Shown: positions 1 through 10,498 of the stretch, one piece after another | How positions within the stretch are numbered: position 1 is the first letter of the stretch | How the letters are laid out: each line of letters opens with the position of its first letter | NCBI RefSeq assembly: GCF_947507565.1 | Contig: NC_089176.1 | Span: 124,001-188,000, forward strand | DNA from: Oscarella lobularis | Lineage: Eukaryota > Porifera > Homoscleromorpha > Homosclerophorida > Oscarellidae | Reading direction: 5' to 3' | DNA: 64,000 nucleotides | The notes under the pieces: generated by a model | The model's input: only the letters and a program-made list of their open reading frames with translations | Databases searched by the model: none | Told to the model about the DNA's origin: nothing | Position numbers and translations under genes: made by a program

Positions 1-460
1 AGGTGTCACGGCAATTTGGCTCGTCATCCTCAGCAAACTAGTCTCCGCAATATATAGGTAAAGGAAAGGATATTTATTCTTCTTGTTTTTCTCGCCAGAT
101 GGTATAATGGACAATCGGACGAGGCAGATGAAGAGCTTTCCGATGTCGCCATTCACCTCCGGGCCCCGAGGTGACTAAATAAAACCGGCCCAACTCGAGC
201 CAGAGAGGTTAAACGCGGCGCAAACGCAGGGGATTCAATCCCCTACTCCAGTGGCACGAGTGATAAACTGCCACCCCACTTGGGCAAGACGCGGTGGGTT
301 ACAATAGCGGTCCACCTGTGCCTTGGTATATAAAGGCACCCCCGGGACAGATGGGTCACTGTCTCCCCGAAAAGAGGGCCTGGGTGAAGGGCCCTCCCAT
401 TGAAAGACGCCGGGAGGACGCTCGCTTTTTCTTTGTGATACTTCCGGGTTAGTTCCGGGT

Positions 461-546
461 TTATTAAATAAAAAATGACATGACTCCACTACGTTGTGCA
501 TTCGCGGGCAGTTTTTTTCTCGTGGCGGGGTCTTGCCCAGGACCCG
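461..546 (-). repeat. Diverged solo copy of the fold-back repeat at 40418-40690
   Basis: The segment shares an AT-rich block (TTATTAAATAAA) followed by the block GGCAGTTTTT and then CGGGGTCTTGCCCAGGACCC with the right half of the repeat near 40.5 kb. The order and spacing of the blocks match, with small gaps. This marks a dispersed, non-coding repeat family in this genome. The strand is arbitrary. Confidence 0.55.
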
Positions 547-1477
547 GACTTCGCGAAGTGCGCCATGCGAACTCTACTTGCACTCTACACTGAGCTAACG
601 TATAAAAAGAACTCCGTGTCATTGCTCCAGATGCGGCGCACGTGCTGTACACCAACGCTATGCGCGTGACGTAAGGAGTGACGAGGCGCTCGCGTTTTCC
701 ATATCACGTTCGCCCCGAGGCAACAAGCCGTGTTTGAAATGCAATGACGACAGTTGGAGCTCCAATGGAGACGGGCGACGACCACAATCAGCTTGTCGAT
801 CCGAACCTAAAACCTCTGTCTCGGATAAGAATGTCGACGTCCACTTTAGGCAGCAATCGTCCAATCGACTGGTGGAGAGTTCTCATCCAGCCAAGCCTCG
901 TCGAATTCATCGCCACAACCCTCTCGTCTTCGTCTGCTTTAGTCGCGATCCACAGCGTAGGAGATTGGTGACGTAATAAAAAATAGTCTACAGTGTAGGA
1001 AATAAAAAATGACCTTCGAATGAAAACGTGAAGGAGGCTCTGAGAGTGGCACAGATAACTGAGATCGTGCGGCCTCTTGAGGGGTCTCTCTCTCCTTCCT
1101 CGCTTGCTACTCGATAGCGCAAACAGGTAGAGGAAATCCTTGTTCACATGAGAGCGTAAGCAGCTTAGGCGATGCTAGATGGCGGCACCTAAACAACCGC
1201 AACTAGGTACTAAAGCCAGAGCAAGCGATCAGACAGGGGAACTCGTTGCCCAGACGCTCTACGCCTACCTTAGATCTTCGATATCTGAATACGCGTCAAG
1301 TCGCTTCGCGGTAGCGTCCATTCGACTCCGTACGAAAGAGATACAGTACCGAAGTCACTGCGCAAAGGCACAAGACTGCGTCGTCACGTGACGGTGACAC
1401 CAGACATTAGCCAGACAAACAACAGCAAAAGCAAATCAAGTGAAGAACAGCACCAACAACAATAGTAGAATGAGCAA

Positions 1478-1497
1478 CAGCAGCAGCAGCAGCAGCA
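1478..1497 (+). repeat. Short (CAG)n microsatellite
   Basis: About six and a half CAG units stand in A/C-rich DNA about 190 bp upstream of the SLC8B1 start. No reading frame across it looks coding. Confidence 0.8.
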
Positions 1498-1687
1498 TCA
1501 ATATAGCATAATTCTCATATCAGTCAAAATCAGAGAACGTTTTAGTTTCGTGCTCTGCCCAGTGCTCATTCAAAGCGCTTCATTGAATCATAGATATATC
1601 ATGTATCTATGATTGAATCAAGTCCTCTGCAAGCTGAACATTCCCTCACGTGATAAAATTATAATTCAGTGCGTTGATTTCAACAAA

Positions 1688-4600
1688 ATGAAAACGCTCA
1701 CTCCTCTGGCTTCATTGCTCGTCATTTCTGCCTTTCTGTGCACTGCTGGTGCATCGGAGATCTTGCTAACGTCTACGGACAACGTCTCGACGTCAGCGTG
1801 CGAGCATCTGAAAGCGAAGGTCCGCGCAAACGGAAGCCAATTCAATACGACATGTCACCTCGTGCTGGCGAATTGCACAGACGTCCCTCAGCTGGCGAAC
1901 TACTTAGCCTTTGTCACCTGTGACCTAAACAATCTCCAGGTCAGTGCACCTCTAGTGCTTCGCTATGTTTACGAGACGACGTAAGGTGTTAGATGCACAT
2001 GTTTTAAAATTTTTACCCACTTTAATTAAAATTGGTAATTTTATTCTTTTCTAGTGGCTTGCATATATTATACTGATTTTTTGGCTGCTGCTGCTGATGT
2101 CTCTTTTAGCTACAACGGTACGTACCAAAATCATTGTGATCAGGGTTGAGTAATTTTTTTTCTTTTCTTTAGGCTGACTATTTCTTTGTGCCACCGCTTA
2201 ATTTGCTTGCTACAAAAGTTTATTTATAATACCTTTGGGCGTGTGTGTGTCTCTAATTACATAATTAATTATTTAGCTAAAACTTTCTCCGTCTGTGGCT
2301 GGAATTACTCTCCTTGCAATAGGAAATGGTATGCAGCATTCTGGTGCATTAAATGTCTGCTCTACTTGAATTTTTTAGGTGCACCAGATGTTTTCACGGC
2401 TTATTCTGCTCTTACCAAAGCATCTGATTTTCCTCTTGAACTTTCGTACGTATACTAAACGCTATATCTAACTTTGTGCCTAAATTTGAAGTGCAGCGCT
2501 CTCCTTGGTGCTTCTATTTTCATTTTGAGTATTGTTCTTGGGTTAGTCACGTGATCAAGCTATCGCTTATGTAACATAGCCTGTATCTATAGATCTGTCA
2601 TTCTCGTTTCAGAAGTATCTAAGAAAACAATCAGTATAGCTACTTTAATAACAAGAAGCATATTCAATTTAACTTCAATGGATTTTACCATCAGAACCAA
2701 TGGACTTTTATCGAGACATTGTAGCATACATTGTTGTGGTGGTAACAGTGGTTGTCATCTGCATTGATCAAAAGGTACGTTTTCAAAAGAATGCATCATC
2801 TTGGTCTTAATTAATTAATTAAACGTGTCTATAACGCTTATTAATTAATTAATCATCAAAACGAGCCAAAAGCCGTTTCTATGTAGATTTATATATACGA
2901 ATCGGTTGTTTTTCTGGGAATCTATTTTCTCTACATTGGAGTCGTTGTCGCGTTGAGTTATCGCGAGGTACAAGGATCAATAAGATTAGGCGCCGGTGAA
3001 TAGTCTTCCTATTAGCAAAGAAAAGAAAAACACCGGTCACCGTCCTTGCTATCCAAGTCAAGAAGTTCCACCTTAGATTCAAGTACACTCGTTGTATTAA
3101 TAGTCTATAGTGCCAATTGCCCTAATCTGATTTACAAGTAGGCTCAGTGAACGTCTCTACGGAAGCGGAAGTAGTGCGTCTAATCGAATAAAATGACTCT
3201 ATTAATTGCTATGCGTCATAGGATGAAGATAACCTCGCACTAGATGGACTATCCTGGGTACACGTAACCACTGTCTCTATACATTTGTTACCTTTTGCTT
3301 TCTCAGCCGGCAGAGAAAGGAGTCCACGTCAAATTTCAATATATTGTTGAATTTCCGTTCAGCATCCTTCGTTGGCTGACGGTTCCACCCTGTGTAAGAA
3401 GACAAATTTGTGTCAGTAATAGAACAATAAGCAGTGGTTCACTAAAGAATGAAGTATGGGATACAAGGCGATGGATATTTGCCGTTCTTTCGCCAGCACC
3501 AGCAGGACTTCTCATTCTCTTAGCGTCTAAAGGCTGGGATGGCTTTGTCCTTACCGTGGGCAAAGACTTTCCACTCTATGCGCTCATTCTAATAATAGGT
3601 AAAGTATTAATAATTGTTTTTAATAAATTAGATCTTTGAAAGTTCTATTGTAATGACGTCAATCCCTAATCATTAATCCCTCACCTTGTTTTCTTTCCAG
3701 GATTCGCATGTTCTATTGGAATCCTCATCTCCTGGCAGTGGATGCGACGACGCTCGCCAGTGGGAGAGGCTTTCACTCCGCATGTACTTCTTCAATTCCT
3801 TCTCGGCCTTCTCGCCTTTATCACGTCCATTGCATGGATGAACATACTGGCCGGTGAAGTCGTTGCCGTTCTTCAGTCGTTCGGCGTTCTCTTCAACGTC
3901 AGCTTAGGCAAGTCTATATATAAAAGAAACAGATATTATATTACGAAATAATTTATTCCAGCGATACTCGGCGTCACCGTGCTCGCAATCGGAAATTCCG
4001 TTGGTGACTGGGTAGCCGATACGGCGGTCGCCCGAGCCGGAAAACCGTCGATGGGAATTTCGTCCTGTTTCGGCTCTCCTTTGCTCAACGACGTTCTTGG
4101 CTTGGGAATCTCTCTAACGGTACATCGACGTGAATTTTTTGAATAAATTGCGTAAATGTTTTGCTATATATATAAAGGTATATACGGCTAGACATTACCC
4201 GACGCCTTTTTCGTTTGACAAGCACAGCAAGAGTTTTCAGACGGTTCGCCGATTGAATTAATGTGCTGCGCGTAGGATGACGTGATAATTCTGTAGGTGG
4301 TCTTCTGCTGGATTACTCTCGGCTGCGTTCTCCTCATGAGCCTAATTGTCTTTCCACTGACAAAGTTCGCACCGCCACGGTAAGGGAGAAATTATTTTTA
4401 TTTATATAGTCTCATTTTTTTTGGAGAGTGGGGGAGATCTTATTTCAATTTAGGATTAGAGTTTTCGCGCATTAGTAGACAGTAGGCCTACCCATTCCTA
4501 CGTTTTTCTAATTAAAGTAGAAATAGTGATGTTGATCCCCCGATAGACGTAGTTCACGTGATCGTTCGCATAGAAAATTTGACGCAGGCTTGCGTATCTT

Positions 4601-4703
4601 TTTCAGGTCTTTTTCTTTTTCGCTAATTTTCGTATACATCGTTTTCACGGTTCTGAACGTGCTTGACGTCAGCGACGTCATCAGCATGAATTTTCACTTC
4701 TGA
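1688..4703 (+). CDS. SLC8B1: Mitochondrial sodium/calcium(lithium) exchanger NCLX
   Basis: This is a multi-exon cation/Ca2+ exchanger; in animals NCLX exports Ca2+ from the mitochondrial matrix in exchange for Na+ or Li+. The start at 1688 gives a hydrophobic leader (MKTLTPLASLLVISAFLC) followed by the Cys-containing luminal segment typical of NCLX. Exons then encode membrane segments in family order. The first alpha repeat reads GITLLAIGNGAPDVFTA (2279-2430), interrupted by a short intron after GNG. The second reads LGVTVLAIGNSVGDWVAD (about 3963-4020). Both keep the family's GNGAPD and GNS(V/I)GD ion-binding motifs. Other recognisable exons are 1688-1939, 2055-2117, 2695-2775, about 2887-2968, 3701-3908 and 4315-4380. 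The last exon begins near 4606 and ends ISMNFHF-stop. Exons of the central loop (2970-3290) are poorly conserved and their borders are uncertain. Introns are mostly 50-150 bp. Two TCACGTGA sites lie in introns (2547, 4554) and one just upstream (1646). Confidence 0.9.
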
Positions 4704-4940
4704 GAACACAAAAGAGCAGGTTCTGTTTTATCTCGGATATTTTTTCGTCATTTTTACTCTGTTGATTTGTCGTTTTTTACGTTTTCTTTGATTTGGTTAT
4801 GCGTCACGTGATCGTAAATTGATGACTCTATCGTGGCGTCATCTCATTCCACTCAACGGAGTTTTTTGAGTGGCGATCAGACGATCGCGACGGCGACAAA
4901 AGTCGCAAAACGCCTCGCCGAAAGTCGCGCGAACGAAGCG

Positions 4941-6230
4941 ATGCGAGCGGAATACGACGACGGCAACGAACCTGGGAAAGGAAAACAGTTATCGGAAGGT
5001 ACGAAAATCGAAAAAGAGAAATAGTTCCCTCCCCCGACGTCTCGCGCCCCGGAGACGCTTAATCAGTATACTCCTGTCGCGAAAAAGTCCGACCTTCGTC
5101 GCGCGATCGACGCCGCGCGGCATGCATGCATAAAATCCAGCATGACCTGAAATATCGTAGGGCTCCGCGCGCGAACGATCGATCGAGTCAAAACGCCGGG
5201 CATGCAGTGAGTGTCTAGTTCGCTACCGGTCGCTGGAGGCGAAAAAAGGGAGCGACGTTTTGACGCGACGCGGAACGAGTCGTATATATACGTCCGCGTT
5301 GGCGCGCGACCAAACAAAGAAGCAAAAATTCACTTTCGCGTTCGTTCGTTCGTTCGATATCTCGCTCGCTTAGAAATAACGCCGAGCCCCTTGTATATTT
5401 TAGTCGCGCTGTTGCCGGTTTACGCTCCTTCAGGCGCAAAAGAATTTCTACGAAGGGGGCCGCGGGAAATTATAGGGGCCTTCCGCTTTTGTCTATAGCG
5501 AGTCGCGTCGCGCTTCACAACGAAATGTCGTCTATATTGGCGGGCGTGTACGTTTTTCTCTCCCGTCGCGAGATGGAACGAGTTTTTTATATGAAACTCG
5601 ATTTCAACGCGCGAACGATCGCCTTACCTACGCGTCTATATACGTTTCTGAGTGTTTTATGCGCGAAAAGAGTTTACTGTCTAGAGGATCGACGCACCGT
5701 ATAGAATACATGCATCGACCGAAGTTTATGCTAATCTACGTCCCTCGATCGGCGATGATCCGCCCTATCGGCGCGATTGCTTTCAAATGTATCTAATTCT
5801 TTGTTCTCCCCCGCACACGCGCGCAGGTTGCGACGACAACGTCGCCGCCGCCGATTCGCGCTCGACGCCGCAGGAAGGAAATCGCGAGAGCGAATCGACG
5901 CGACGACGAATGAACGAGACGAAAAGCGGCGGCGATTCGAACGATTCGCCGTCGCCGTCGACGCGACGACGCACGCACTTCAGCGCACGTCAATTGTCCG
6001 TGCTCGACGGACGCTTTTGCCAGTGCCCCTACGTCAGCTACTTCGAACGACTCCAATTGGGACGCGATCTCGGCATTACCGAACGCCAGGTCAAAGTCTG
6101 GTTTCAAAATCGACGCACGAAAGAGCGACGCAAGACGGCGGCGAAAGGGAACGGTCGTTCTGAAGCCGGCGATCGACCGGAACGTTTCGTTCAGTCACAA
6201 AACGCCGACGACAACGAATCGGCGTCCTGA
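4941..6230 (+). CDS. Divergent homeobox protein A (upstream copy of a tandem pair)
   Basis: This encodes a homeodomain transcription factor of about 153 residues. The homeodomain lies at about 5962-6135, with recognition helix ERQVKVWFQNRRTKERRK. It keeps W48, F49, N51 and R53 and has Gln at position 50. Exon 2 starts at 5827 after a clear pyrimidine-rich acceptor. A phase-1 donor at 4998 (GAAG before gtacga) joins it in frame to exon 1, which opens with ATG 4941 (MRAEYDDGNEPGKGKQ). That frame is closed by a stop at 4815 and has no earlier ATG, so 4941 is the best start. The intron is 828 bp, long for this region. The C-terminal tail is short and polar. The YVS..ER and QVKVWFQNRRTK pattern suggests the ANTP class (NK/EMX/VAX-like), but I cannot fix a family. 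A related gene follows at 8772. Confidence 0.75.
4999..5826 (+). other. Long intron of homeobox gene A
   Basis: This 828-bp intron is inferred from a phase-1 donor (ggaag/gtacga) and an acceptor (cacacgcgcgcag/gttgcg) that join in frame. It is several times longer than the typical intron here. It contains many CG-rich words, several ATATA runs and open but protein-unlike frames. It could hold regulatory DNA or an alternative first exon; I see no distinct element. Confidence 0.55.
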
Positions 6231-7028
6231 CTATATATTAGAATAACGGCCGGGGTTCGCGATTTCTTTCTTCGTGCGCTCGATCGAGGCCAAGGGGTCC
6301 TAATTCTTCACCTAATATTCTGCACTGTGTCGAGCCGACGTCGGCGCGACATGGCGCAACGGGTACGTTTGCTCAGGCTCGTGTTTTTTCCCTACTATGC
6401 GCACATTGCACCGCGTGCTCACACTCACTCCGCCTGTAGTACGTGCGCACAATAAACAAGTTCATTTTCGCTAGGTGTCGTTCCGCCAGCTTCGCTGTAG
6501 AAAGAAAAACTGCGTTGTGATTCAAAATTTCGACCAGTCGGCCGTACAATTAGCTCCGCGTTCGAGCGATTCTTCTTCCTCCATCGACGATGCGGATTTC
6601 TCGTCGATTGGCGCGCTCGAATTCGTTTTCGCTGGCGAATACGTCCACTTTGCGTCGACGTGTGCTATTGGTGGAGCCGGTCGTTTCTGCGGTTTGCGAT
6701 TCGGTGATGTACGTGCCGGCTCCGGTCGTGGAAGACTCTCTTGACCACGCCCTCGTGATCCTATTGGGCAACGGTTAATAGCTGCTGGTATGCTCCGTAT
6801 TCGAGCCAGATCCGCTTCTGTCGATTTAGAGATTTTCCACATTTGATTTTCATTCACTCAATCGATTCTAACTGGACTCTATATCTAGAATGAGAGTATG
6901 CAGCATTATACGATACAACAGTGCTTCCACTAGATAGCCATTCGAACATTTATCACTTCCACGTGCAAGGCGCAGTTCTGCAAGACTCACTTCTCCAAGT
7001 GCGCGCACACATTCCACGCCTACTTATA

Positions 7029-7044
7029 TCACGTGATCACGTGA
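7029..7044. promoter_or_regulatory. Two abutting TCACGTGA E-boxes
   Basis: Two perfect TCACGTGA octamers lie directly end to end, followed by C, so each has a CACGTG core. CACGTG is the core bound by bHLH-zip factors (MYC/MAX, USF, TFE/MITF). The site lies 1.7 kb upstream of homeobox gene B. Function is inferred from the motif only. Confidence 0.4.
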
Positions 7045-8622
7045 CACTCCCTGTCTCTCGCAAAAATCTTGCCAAATCAATCGAAAGCCTGGAGCCAGTT
7101 TCGTCCGAACGAAACGTTGAATTTGTGAGAGCACAACGCGATGCACCAGAGCCGCGAAGAACTCGTCAACATCCCCACTGGCAGTTTCAGGGTCCGAGGT
7201 AACGGATCTCCAGACCAGACAGAAACTTCTAGTAACAAAAACCAGAAGAACGTTCTTGCTTTAGCGTTTGAATGAGAAGACAGCGCTTGGCGATCACGTA
7301 GCGTGCCGGTCGCGGCGTCGCCGCCCGGTCGGGCGAAGCCCTTTTGGAGGACAGAGCCCATTTGCCGCGTTAAGGTATACGCTAGTGCGTAGAGTCGCGC
7401 GACGATACGAGTTCTTCAGTATCGCCGGGATTTGACTACAATAGAGAATAGACTGTACTATAGTAGCGCGGCGCACGATGCGGCGGGCCGGGCCATGACA
7501 AATAACTGAAACCCGCTTGAACACTTGATTTAGGCCGTTGGTCTTGCGTACAAGATTCAACTCTCGCGACGGGTACAAGTATTTTTTAATTAGGGAGACG
7601 TGAATTTGCAACGTTTGCAGAAATCGTGGAAAGATCAACTCTAACGAACGATTTTGTAAGCGACGCTTTTACTCGGCGACTAATTACGATGCTGAATCAT
7701 GATATATAGGCAAAGACAGCAACGGACTGAGTGACGCTTAGCTAATAAATTAAAACAGGTAACCGGTATTAGTTTTTTTATGAGACGTGTTGTTCACCTC
7801 AATTCACTTAGATTACTAAAGGAGAATACGCGACAGTGAACGTTTAGCCTGCTCACGACAAGATAATTGTTAGGCACTATGTTTTGGAACTACAGTAGGG
7901 CCCGGAAGTGCTGCCCCTAAAAGCCCACAGGCTGTTCAACGTCACGTCCCTAGTGTGAATGCGATATTCGGTCGGCGTAAGAAGGCCTGCTTCTACGTAA
8001 TCTCGTTCTAAAGCTTCTACTTTCATAGTCTGGTTCACTAATTGGGAAAAGAAAACAACTTGCCTGCGTGTGTTTCTCCGTATTCATATCTCAGGCAATA
8101 TCAGTGTCTTGGACTCGTCTCTTTTCCAGCAACTATCATCATTCATGGCTGCAAAAGCAGGATGTCTCTTCGACATCCTCTGCCTACAGGTTGCGTTACG
8201 CCCTTAGTGAAGTCAAGCACTGATTGAATGTCAGTTCTGTTTGCCGTGTAGCACTCACCATGCAACACTAATACAATTTACTGTGACTCGACTCTGAGAT
8301 TGAGTAAGGATATCGTCTGACTTCTGTTGAGAATAACCTTTCTCTGTTTGCTAGTGCAAATTTCAGCCTCGCTTGGACAACAACTCGGATTGCCCCCGGG
8401 GGAAATCCGGCTTGTACGAGATAGCGGAGATACAAGGAGAACGTCTGCCTAACGAATGCAGCACTACCTCAAATGAGTCTCTACGTATTGTAGTTAGTAA
8501 GACGTGGTCCCAACCGGTCTCCACATTCTCTAATGACTATTTGACAGATACCTCAACTTGGGTGGAGCAGAGGAACAACGAAAACAATTCCACCAACTTT
8601 ATTTCTTTAATTCTGTTATTCA

Positions 8623-8630
8623 TCACGTGA
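8623..8630. promoter_or_regulatory. TCACGTGA E-box upstream of homeobox gene B
   Basis: A perfect palindromic octamer with a CACGTG core lies 142 bp before the proposed start codon at 8772. It belongs to the set of recurrent copies described in the findings. Factor binding is not shown by sequence alone. Confidence 0.35.
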
Positions 8631-8771
8631 TGTCGTTTGCATTGAGGTGTACTTATAATAAGGGGAGCCGCGACTCCTTATCTGCAGTGTCATTTGTTTC
8701 TCCTTCGCACGTCTTACCGACGGGCGATCGTCCAAGTTTTATATAGCCACTCTCAGCGGTCTTCGAATTAA

Positions 8772-10184
8772 ATGAGCGATACTACCGTGACTACAGGTCG
8801 TCTTTCAAAGCACCGTGACCGTTGCAACGGCACGAAGAGTGCATCGACGGAGGAGGAAGGTAAGGTAGCGTTCTAGTCTTGTACGCGCGCACTGACGGCT
8901 AAGTGACGCTGCCGCGTATGCGCGGCCGCTCGGGGCGCTCGAGTTTTTAGCATGCTAGAGCACAGAAAGTACGTTCATATTCGACTCTGGGTTCCTATTC
9001 TCTTGGTGTGCCGTCTTGTGGGACGATCGAAGCGGGTCAATTGGGTCTCCGTGACTTGCGAAGAAGAAAGTACGCGGCACACGTACGCACCCTAGCTGCC
9101 ATGCCATGGGCTGGGGGGCCCCCCCGAAGCCTGTACCCAGAAGCGAGTCGTGAAAAAAGCGCCGAACGACGACAGGCCGCGTCGATGTCTTCTTGAATGC
9201 GAGACAGAAAAGCGTCGATGATTAGAACCGGCCCTCCCATATGACGCACGAACACCGCATCTAATCAACGATTTTTCGTCCCTGACGATGATAAAGTAGA
9301 GCGTCTCCCCTTTCACGCGATCTCGTCGATCAGTCGACGATTTCTAAACGCAGAGACAGACATTACGCGTAGAAGCGATCCCTTTCCGTTTTTCAAACTA
9401 TGTATAGAGTTGCAGGCGGTGCGCGTTCCGCACATAACCGTCGTAGATTCCGCACTCGACACGTGCATGCACGTCTGGGCGTCGTAGAAGCTAAACGGAT
9501 TCGATTGGACATTCGAACGTGACCTATATACGGTCACGATCCAAGTGCGTGCACGCTGTACACAATGAGTCATCATCTGACACGGCAACCGCGACCCCTA
9601 TCTGTATATAGCGCGGTTGATTGACTAAATGGCACATAGGAAAAGTCGCGTGTGTATGCTGTGAGTATGGCGATTGTTTTGTAGACGACGACATCGGTGC
9701 CGGAGGGCAAAGAATCGGATTCAGTGCTAATGGGCTTGAAGATTTGCCTCCTCCGCCTCCGCCTGCTCCTCCTCCTCCTCCTCCTCCTCCACCGCTTATC
9801 GCTACGACTCATTCGCGATTTGGCCCGATAAAGTCGTCTGGACGACAGCCTCGATCGCAATTCAGCGCCTATCAGATCGACATGCTGTCGAGACGCTTCG
9901 AGCGATGCCGCTACGTAAGCTACTCCGAACGCGTTCACATGGCCCGGGAATTGTCCATGTCCGAGCATCAGGTCAAGGTCTGGTTTCAGAATCGACGCAC
10001 GAAGGAGAGACGAAAGCGCGAGAATAACGAAGTGGAGAAAGCGAAGGAGATTCTCTATCGAACGGCCGGATGTCAACTCGAACCCCCGTCGATGTCGATG
10101 GCGATTCCGTATCAATGCCCGTATAGTGACGTCATCGACGCCAGCACGTGCTTGCACGGCGAACGACGCGATTTCTCAAACTGA
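8772..10184 (+). CDS. Divergent homeobox protein B (downstream copy of a tandem pair)
   Basis: This encodes a homeodomain protein of about 195 residues. Exon 1 (8772-8859) begins MSDTTVTTGRLSKHRD and ends in an acidic TEEE stretch with a strong phase-1 donor (gaag/gtaagg). Exon 2 (9685-10184) follows a ttttgtag acceptor in matching phase and starts DDDIGAGG. A proline run (about 9750-9795) precedes the homeodomain (about 9840-10015), whose helix III reads EHQVKVWFQNRRTKERRK. W48, F49, N51 and R53 are kept and position 50 is Gln. The homeodomain is close to that of gene A (shared FSA.Q, C.YVSY.ER and QVKVWFQNRRTKERRK), and the intron has the same phase and a similar place, so the two are tandem duplicates. 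The class is probably ANTP-like; the family is undetermined. The stop codon starts a TGA microsatellite. Confidence 0.75.
8860..9684 (+). other. Long intron of homeobox gene B
   Basis: This 825-bp intron is bounded by gtaagg and ttttgtag and is nearly the same size as the 828-bp intron of gene A. It contains a G-run/C-run palindrome at about 9113-9125. I see no exon or RNA gene in it. The unusual length in both paralogues may mean conserved regulatory content, which is untested. Confidence 0.5.
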
Positions 10185-10204
10185 TGATGATGATGATGAT
10201 GATG
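10182..10204 (+). repeat. (TGA)n microsatellite overlapping a stop codon
   Basis: Tandem TGA units begin with the stop codon of homeobox gene B and continue for seven to eight copies. Because every unit is TGA in frame, length changes would not alter the protein end. Confidence 0.85.
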
Positions 10205-10498
10205 CCGAATAGAAAAATTGACTTTGCCGAGATTTTCCGAAGCGCGCGAAGACTGATCTTGTAATAGCGCCTGTGTTTGTAGAGCGCGCGATTAGCAAAC
10301 ACCCCGATTAGGCTATGAGGAAGCTAAGGAAGAAAATAGACAGCGTTGGCGTTCTATCGCGCAAACTCCCGCCCTCTTTCGTTTCTAGCCGACCTTTCCT
10401 TGCTTCTGTCTGACGAAGCAGATGGCTTCTCGCTCGAAAAGACGCCCTAGTTGTACCTTGCGTCTCCTTTTCCCATTCCGTATCCGGGATGCTACAAA
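10205..10498. other. Short intergenic spacer upstream of TELO2
   Basis: This is about 290 bp between homeobox gene B and TELO2. Apart from CG-rich words and a pyrimidine-rich stretch before the start codon I see nothing in it. It must contain both the 3' end of the homeobox transcript and the TELO2 promoter. Confidence 0.4.

Larger units (their letters stand above)
1..1687. other. Intergenic/upstream region, no gene seen
   Basis: I see no convincing coding exon here. Open frames are short, overlap on both strands and have no recognisable protein. The stretch holds a fragment of a dispersed repeat (461-546), a short CAG microsatellite (1478-1497) and two TCACGTGA palindromes (1383 and 1646). 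The last part, from about 1400, is A-rich and is probably the promoter and 5' leader of SLC8B1. An upstream non-coding exon of that gene cannot be excluded. Confidence 0.5.
6231..8771. other. Intergenic region between the two homeobox genes
   Basis: This 2.5-kb stretch has no exon set I can support. Frames at 6475-6744 (+) and 6522-6857 (-) overlap each other and resemble no family. Three TCACGTGA palindromes (7029, 7037, 8623) are the clearest structure. The region between homeobox genes is a natural place for enhancers, but that is inference. Confidence 0.45.

Noticed and set aside
5777-6163. Alternative frames over the homeobox exon on both strands
   Set aside because: They are Arg-rich shadows of the homeodomain coding sequence.
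6522-6857. Reverse-strand frame of 111 codons (Pro/Ser/Glu-rich)
   Set aside because: It overlaps a similarly long frame on the other strand, has no homologue I know and no splice context; kept only as intergenic.
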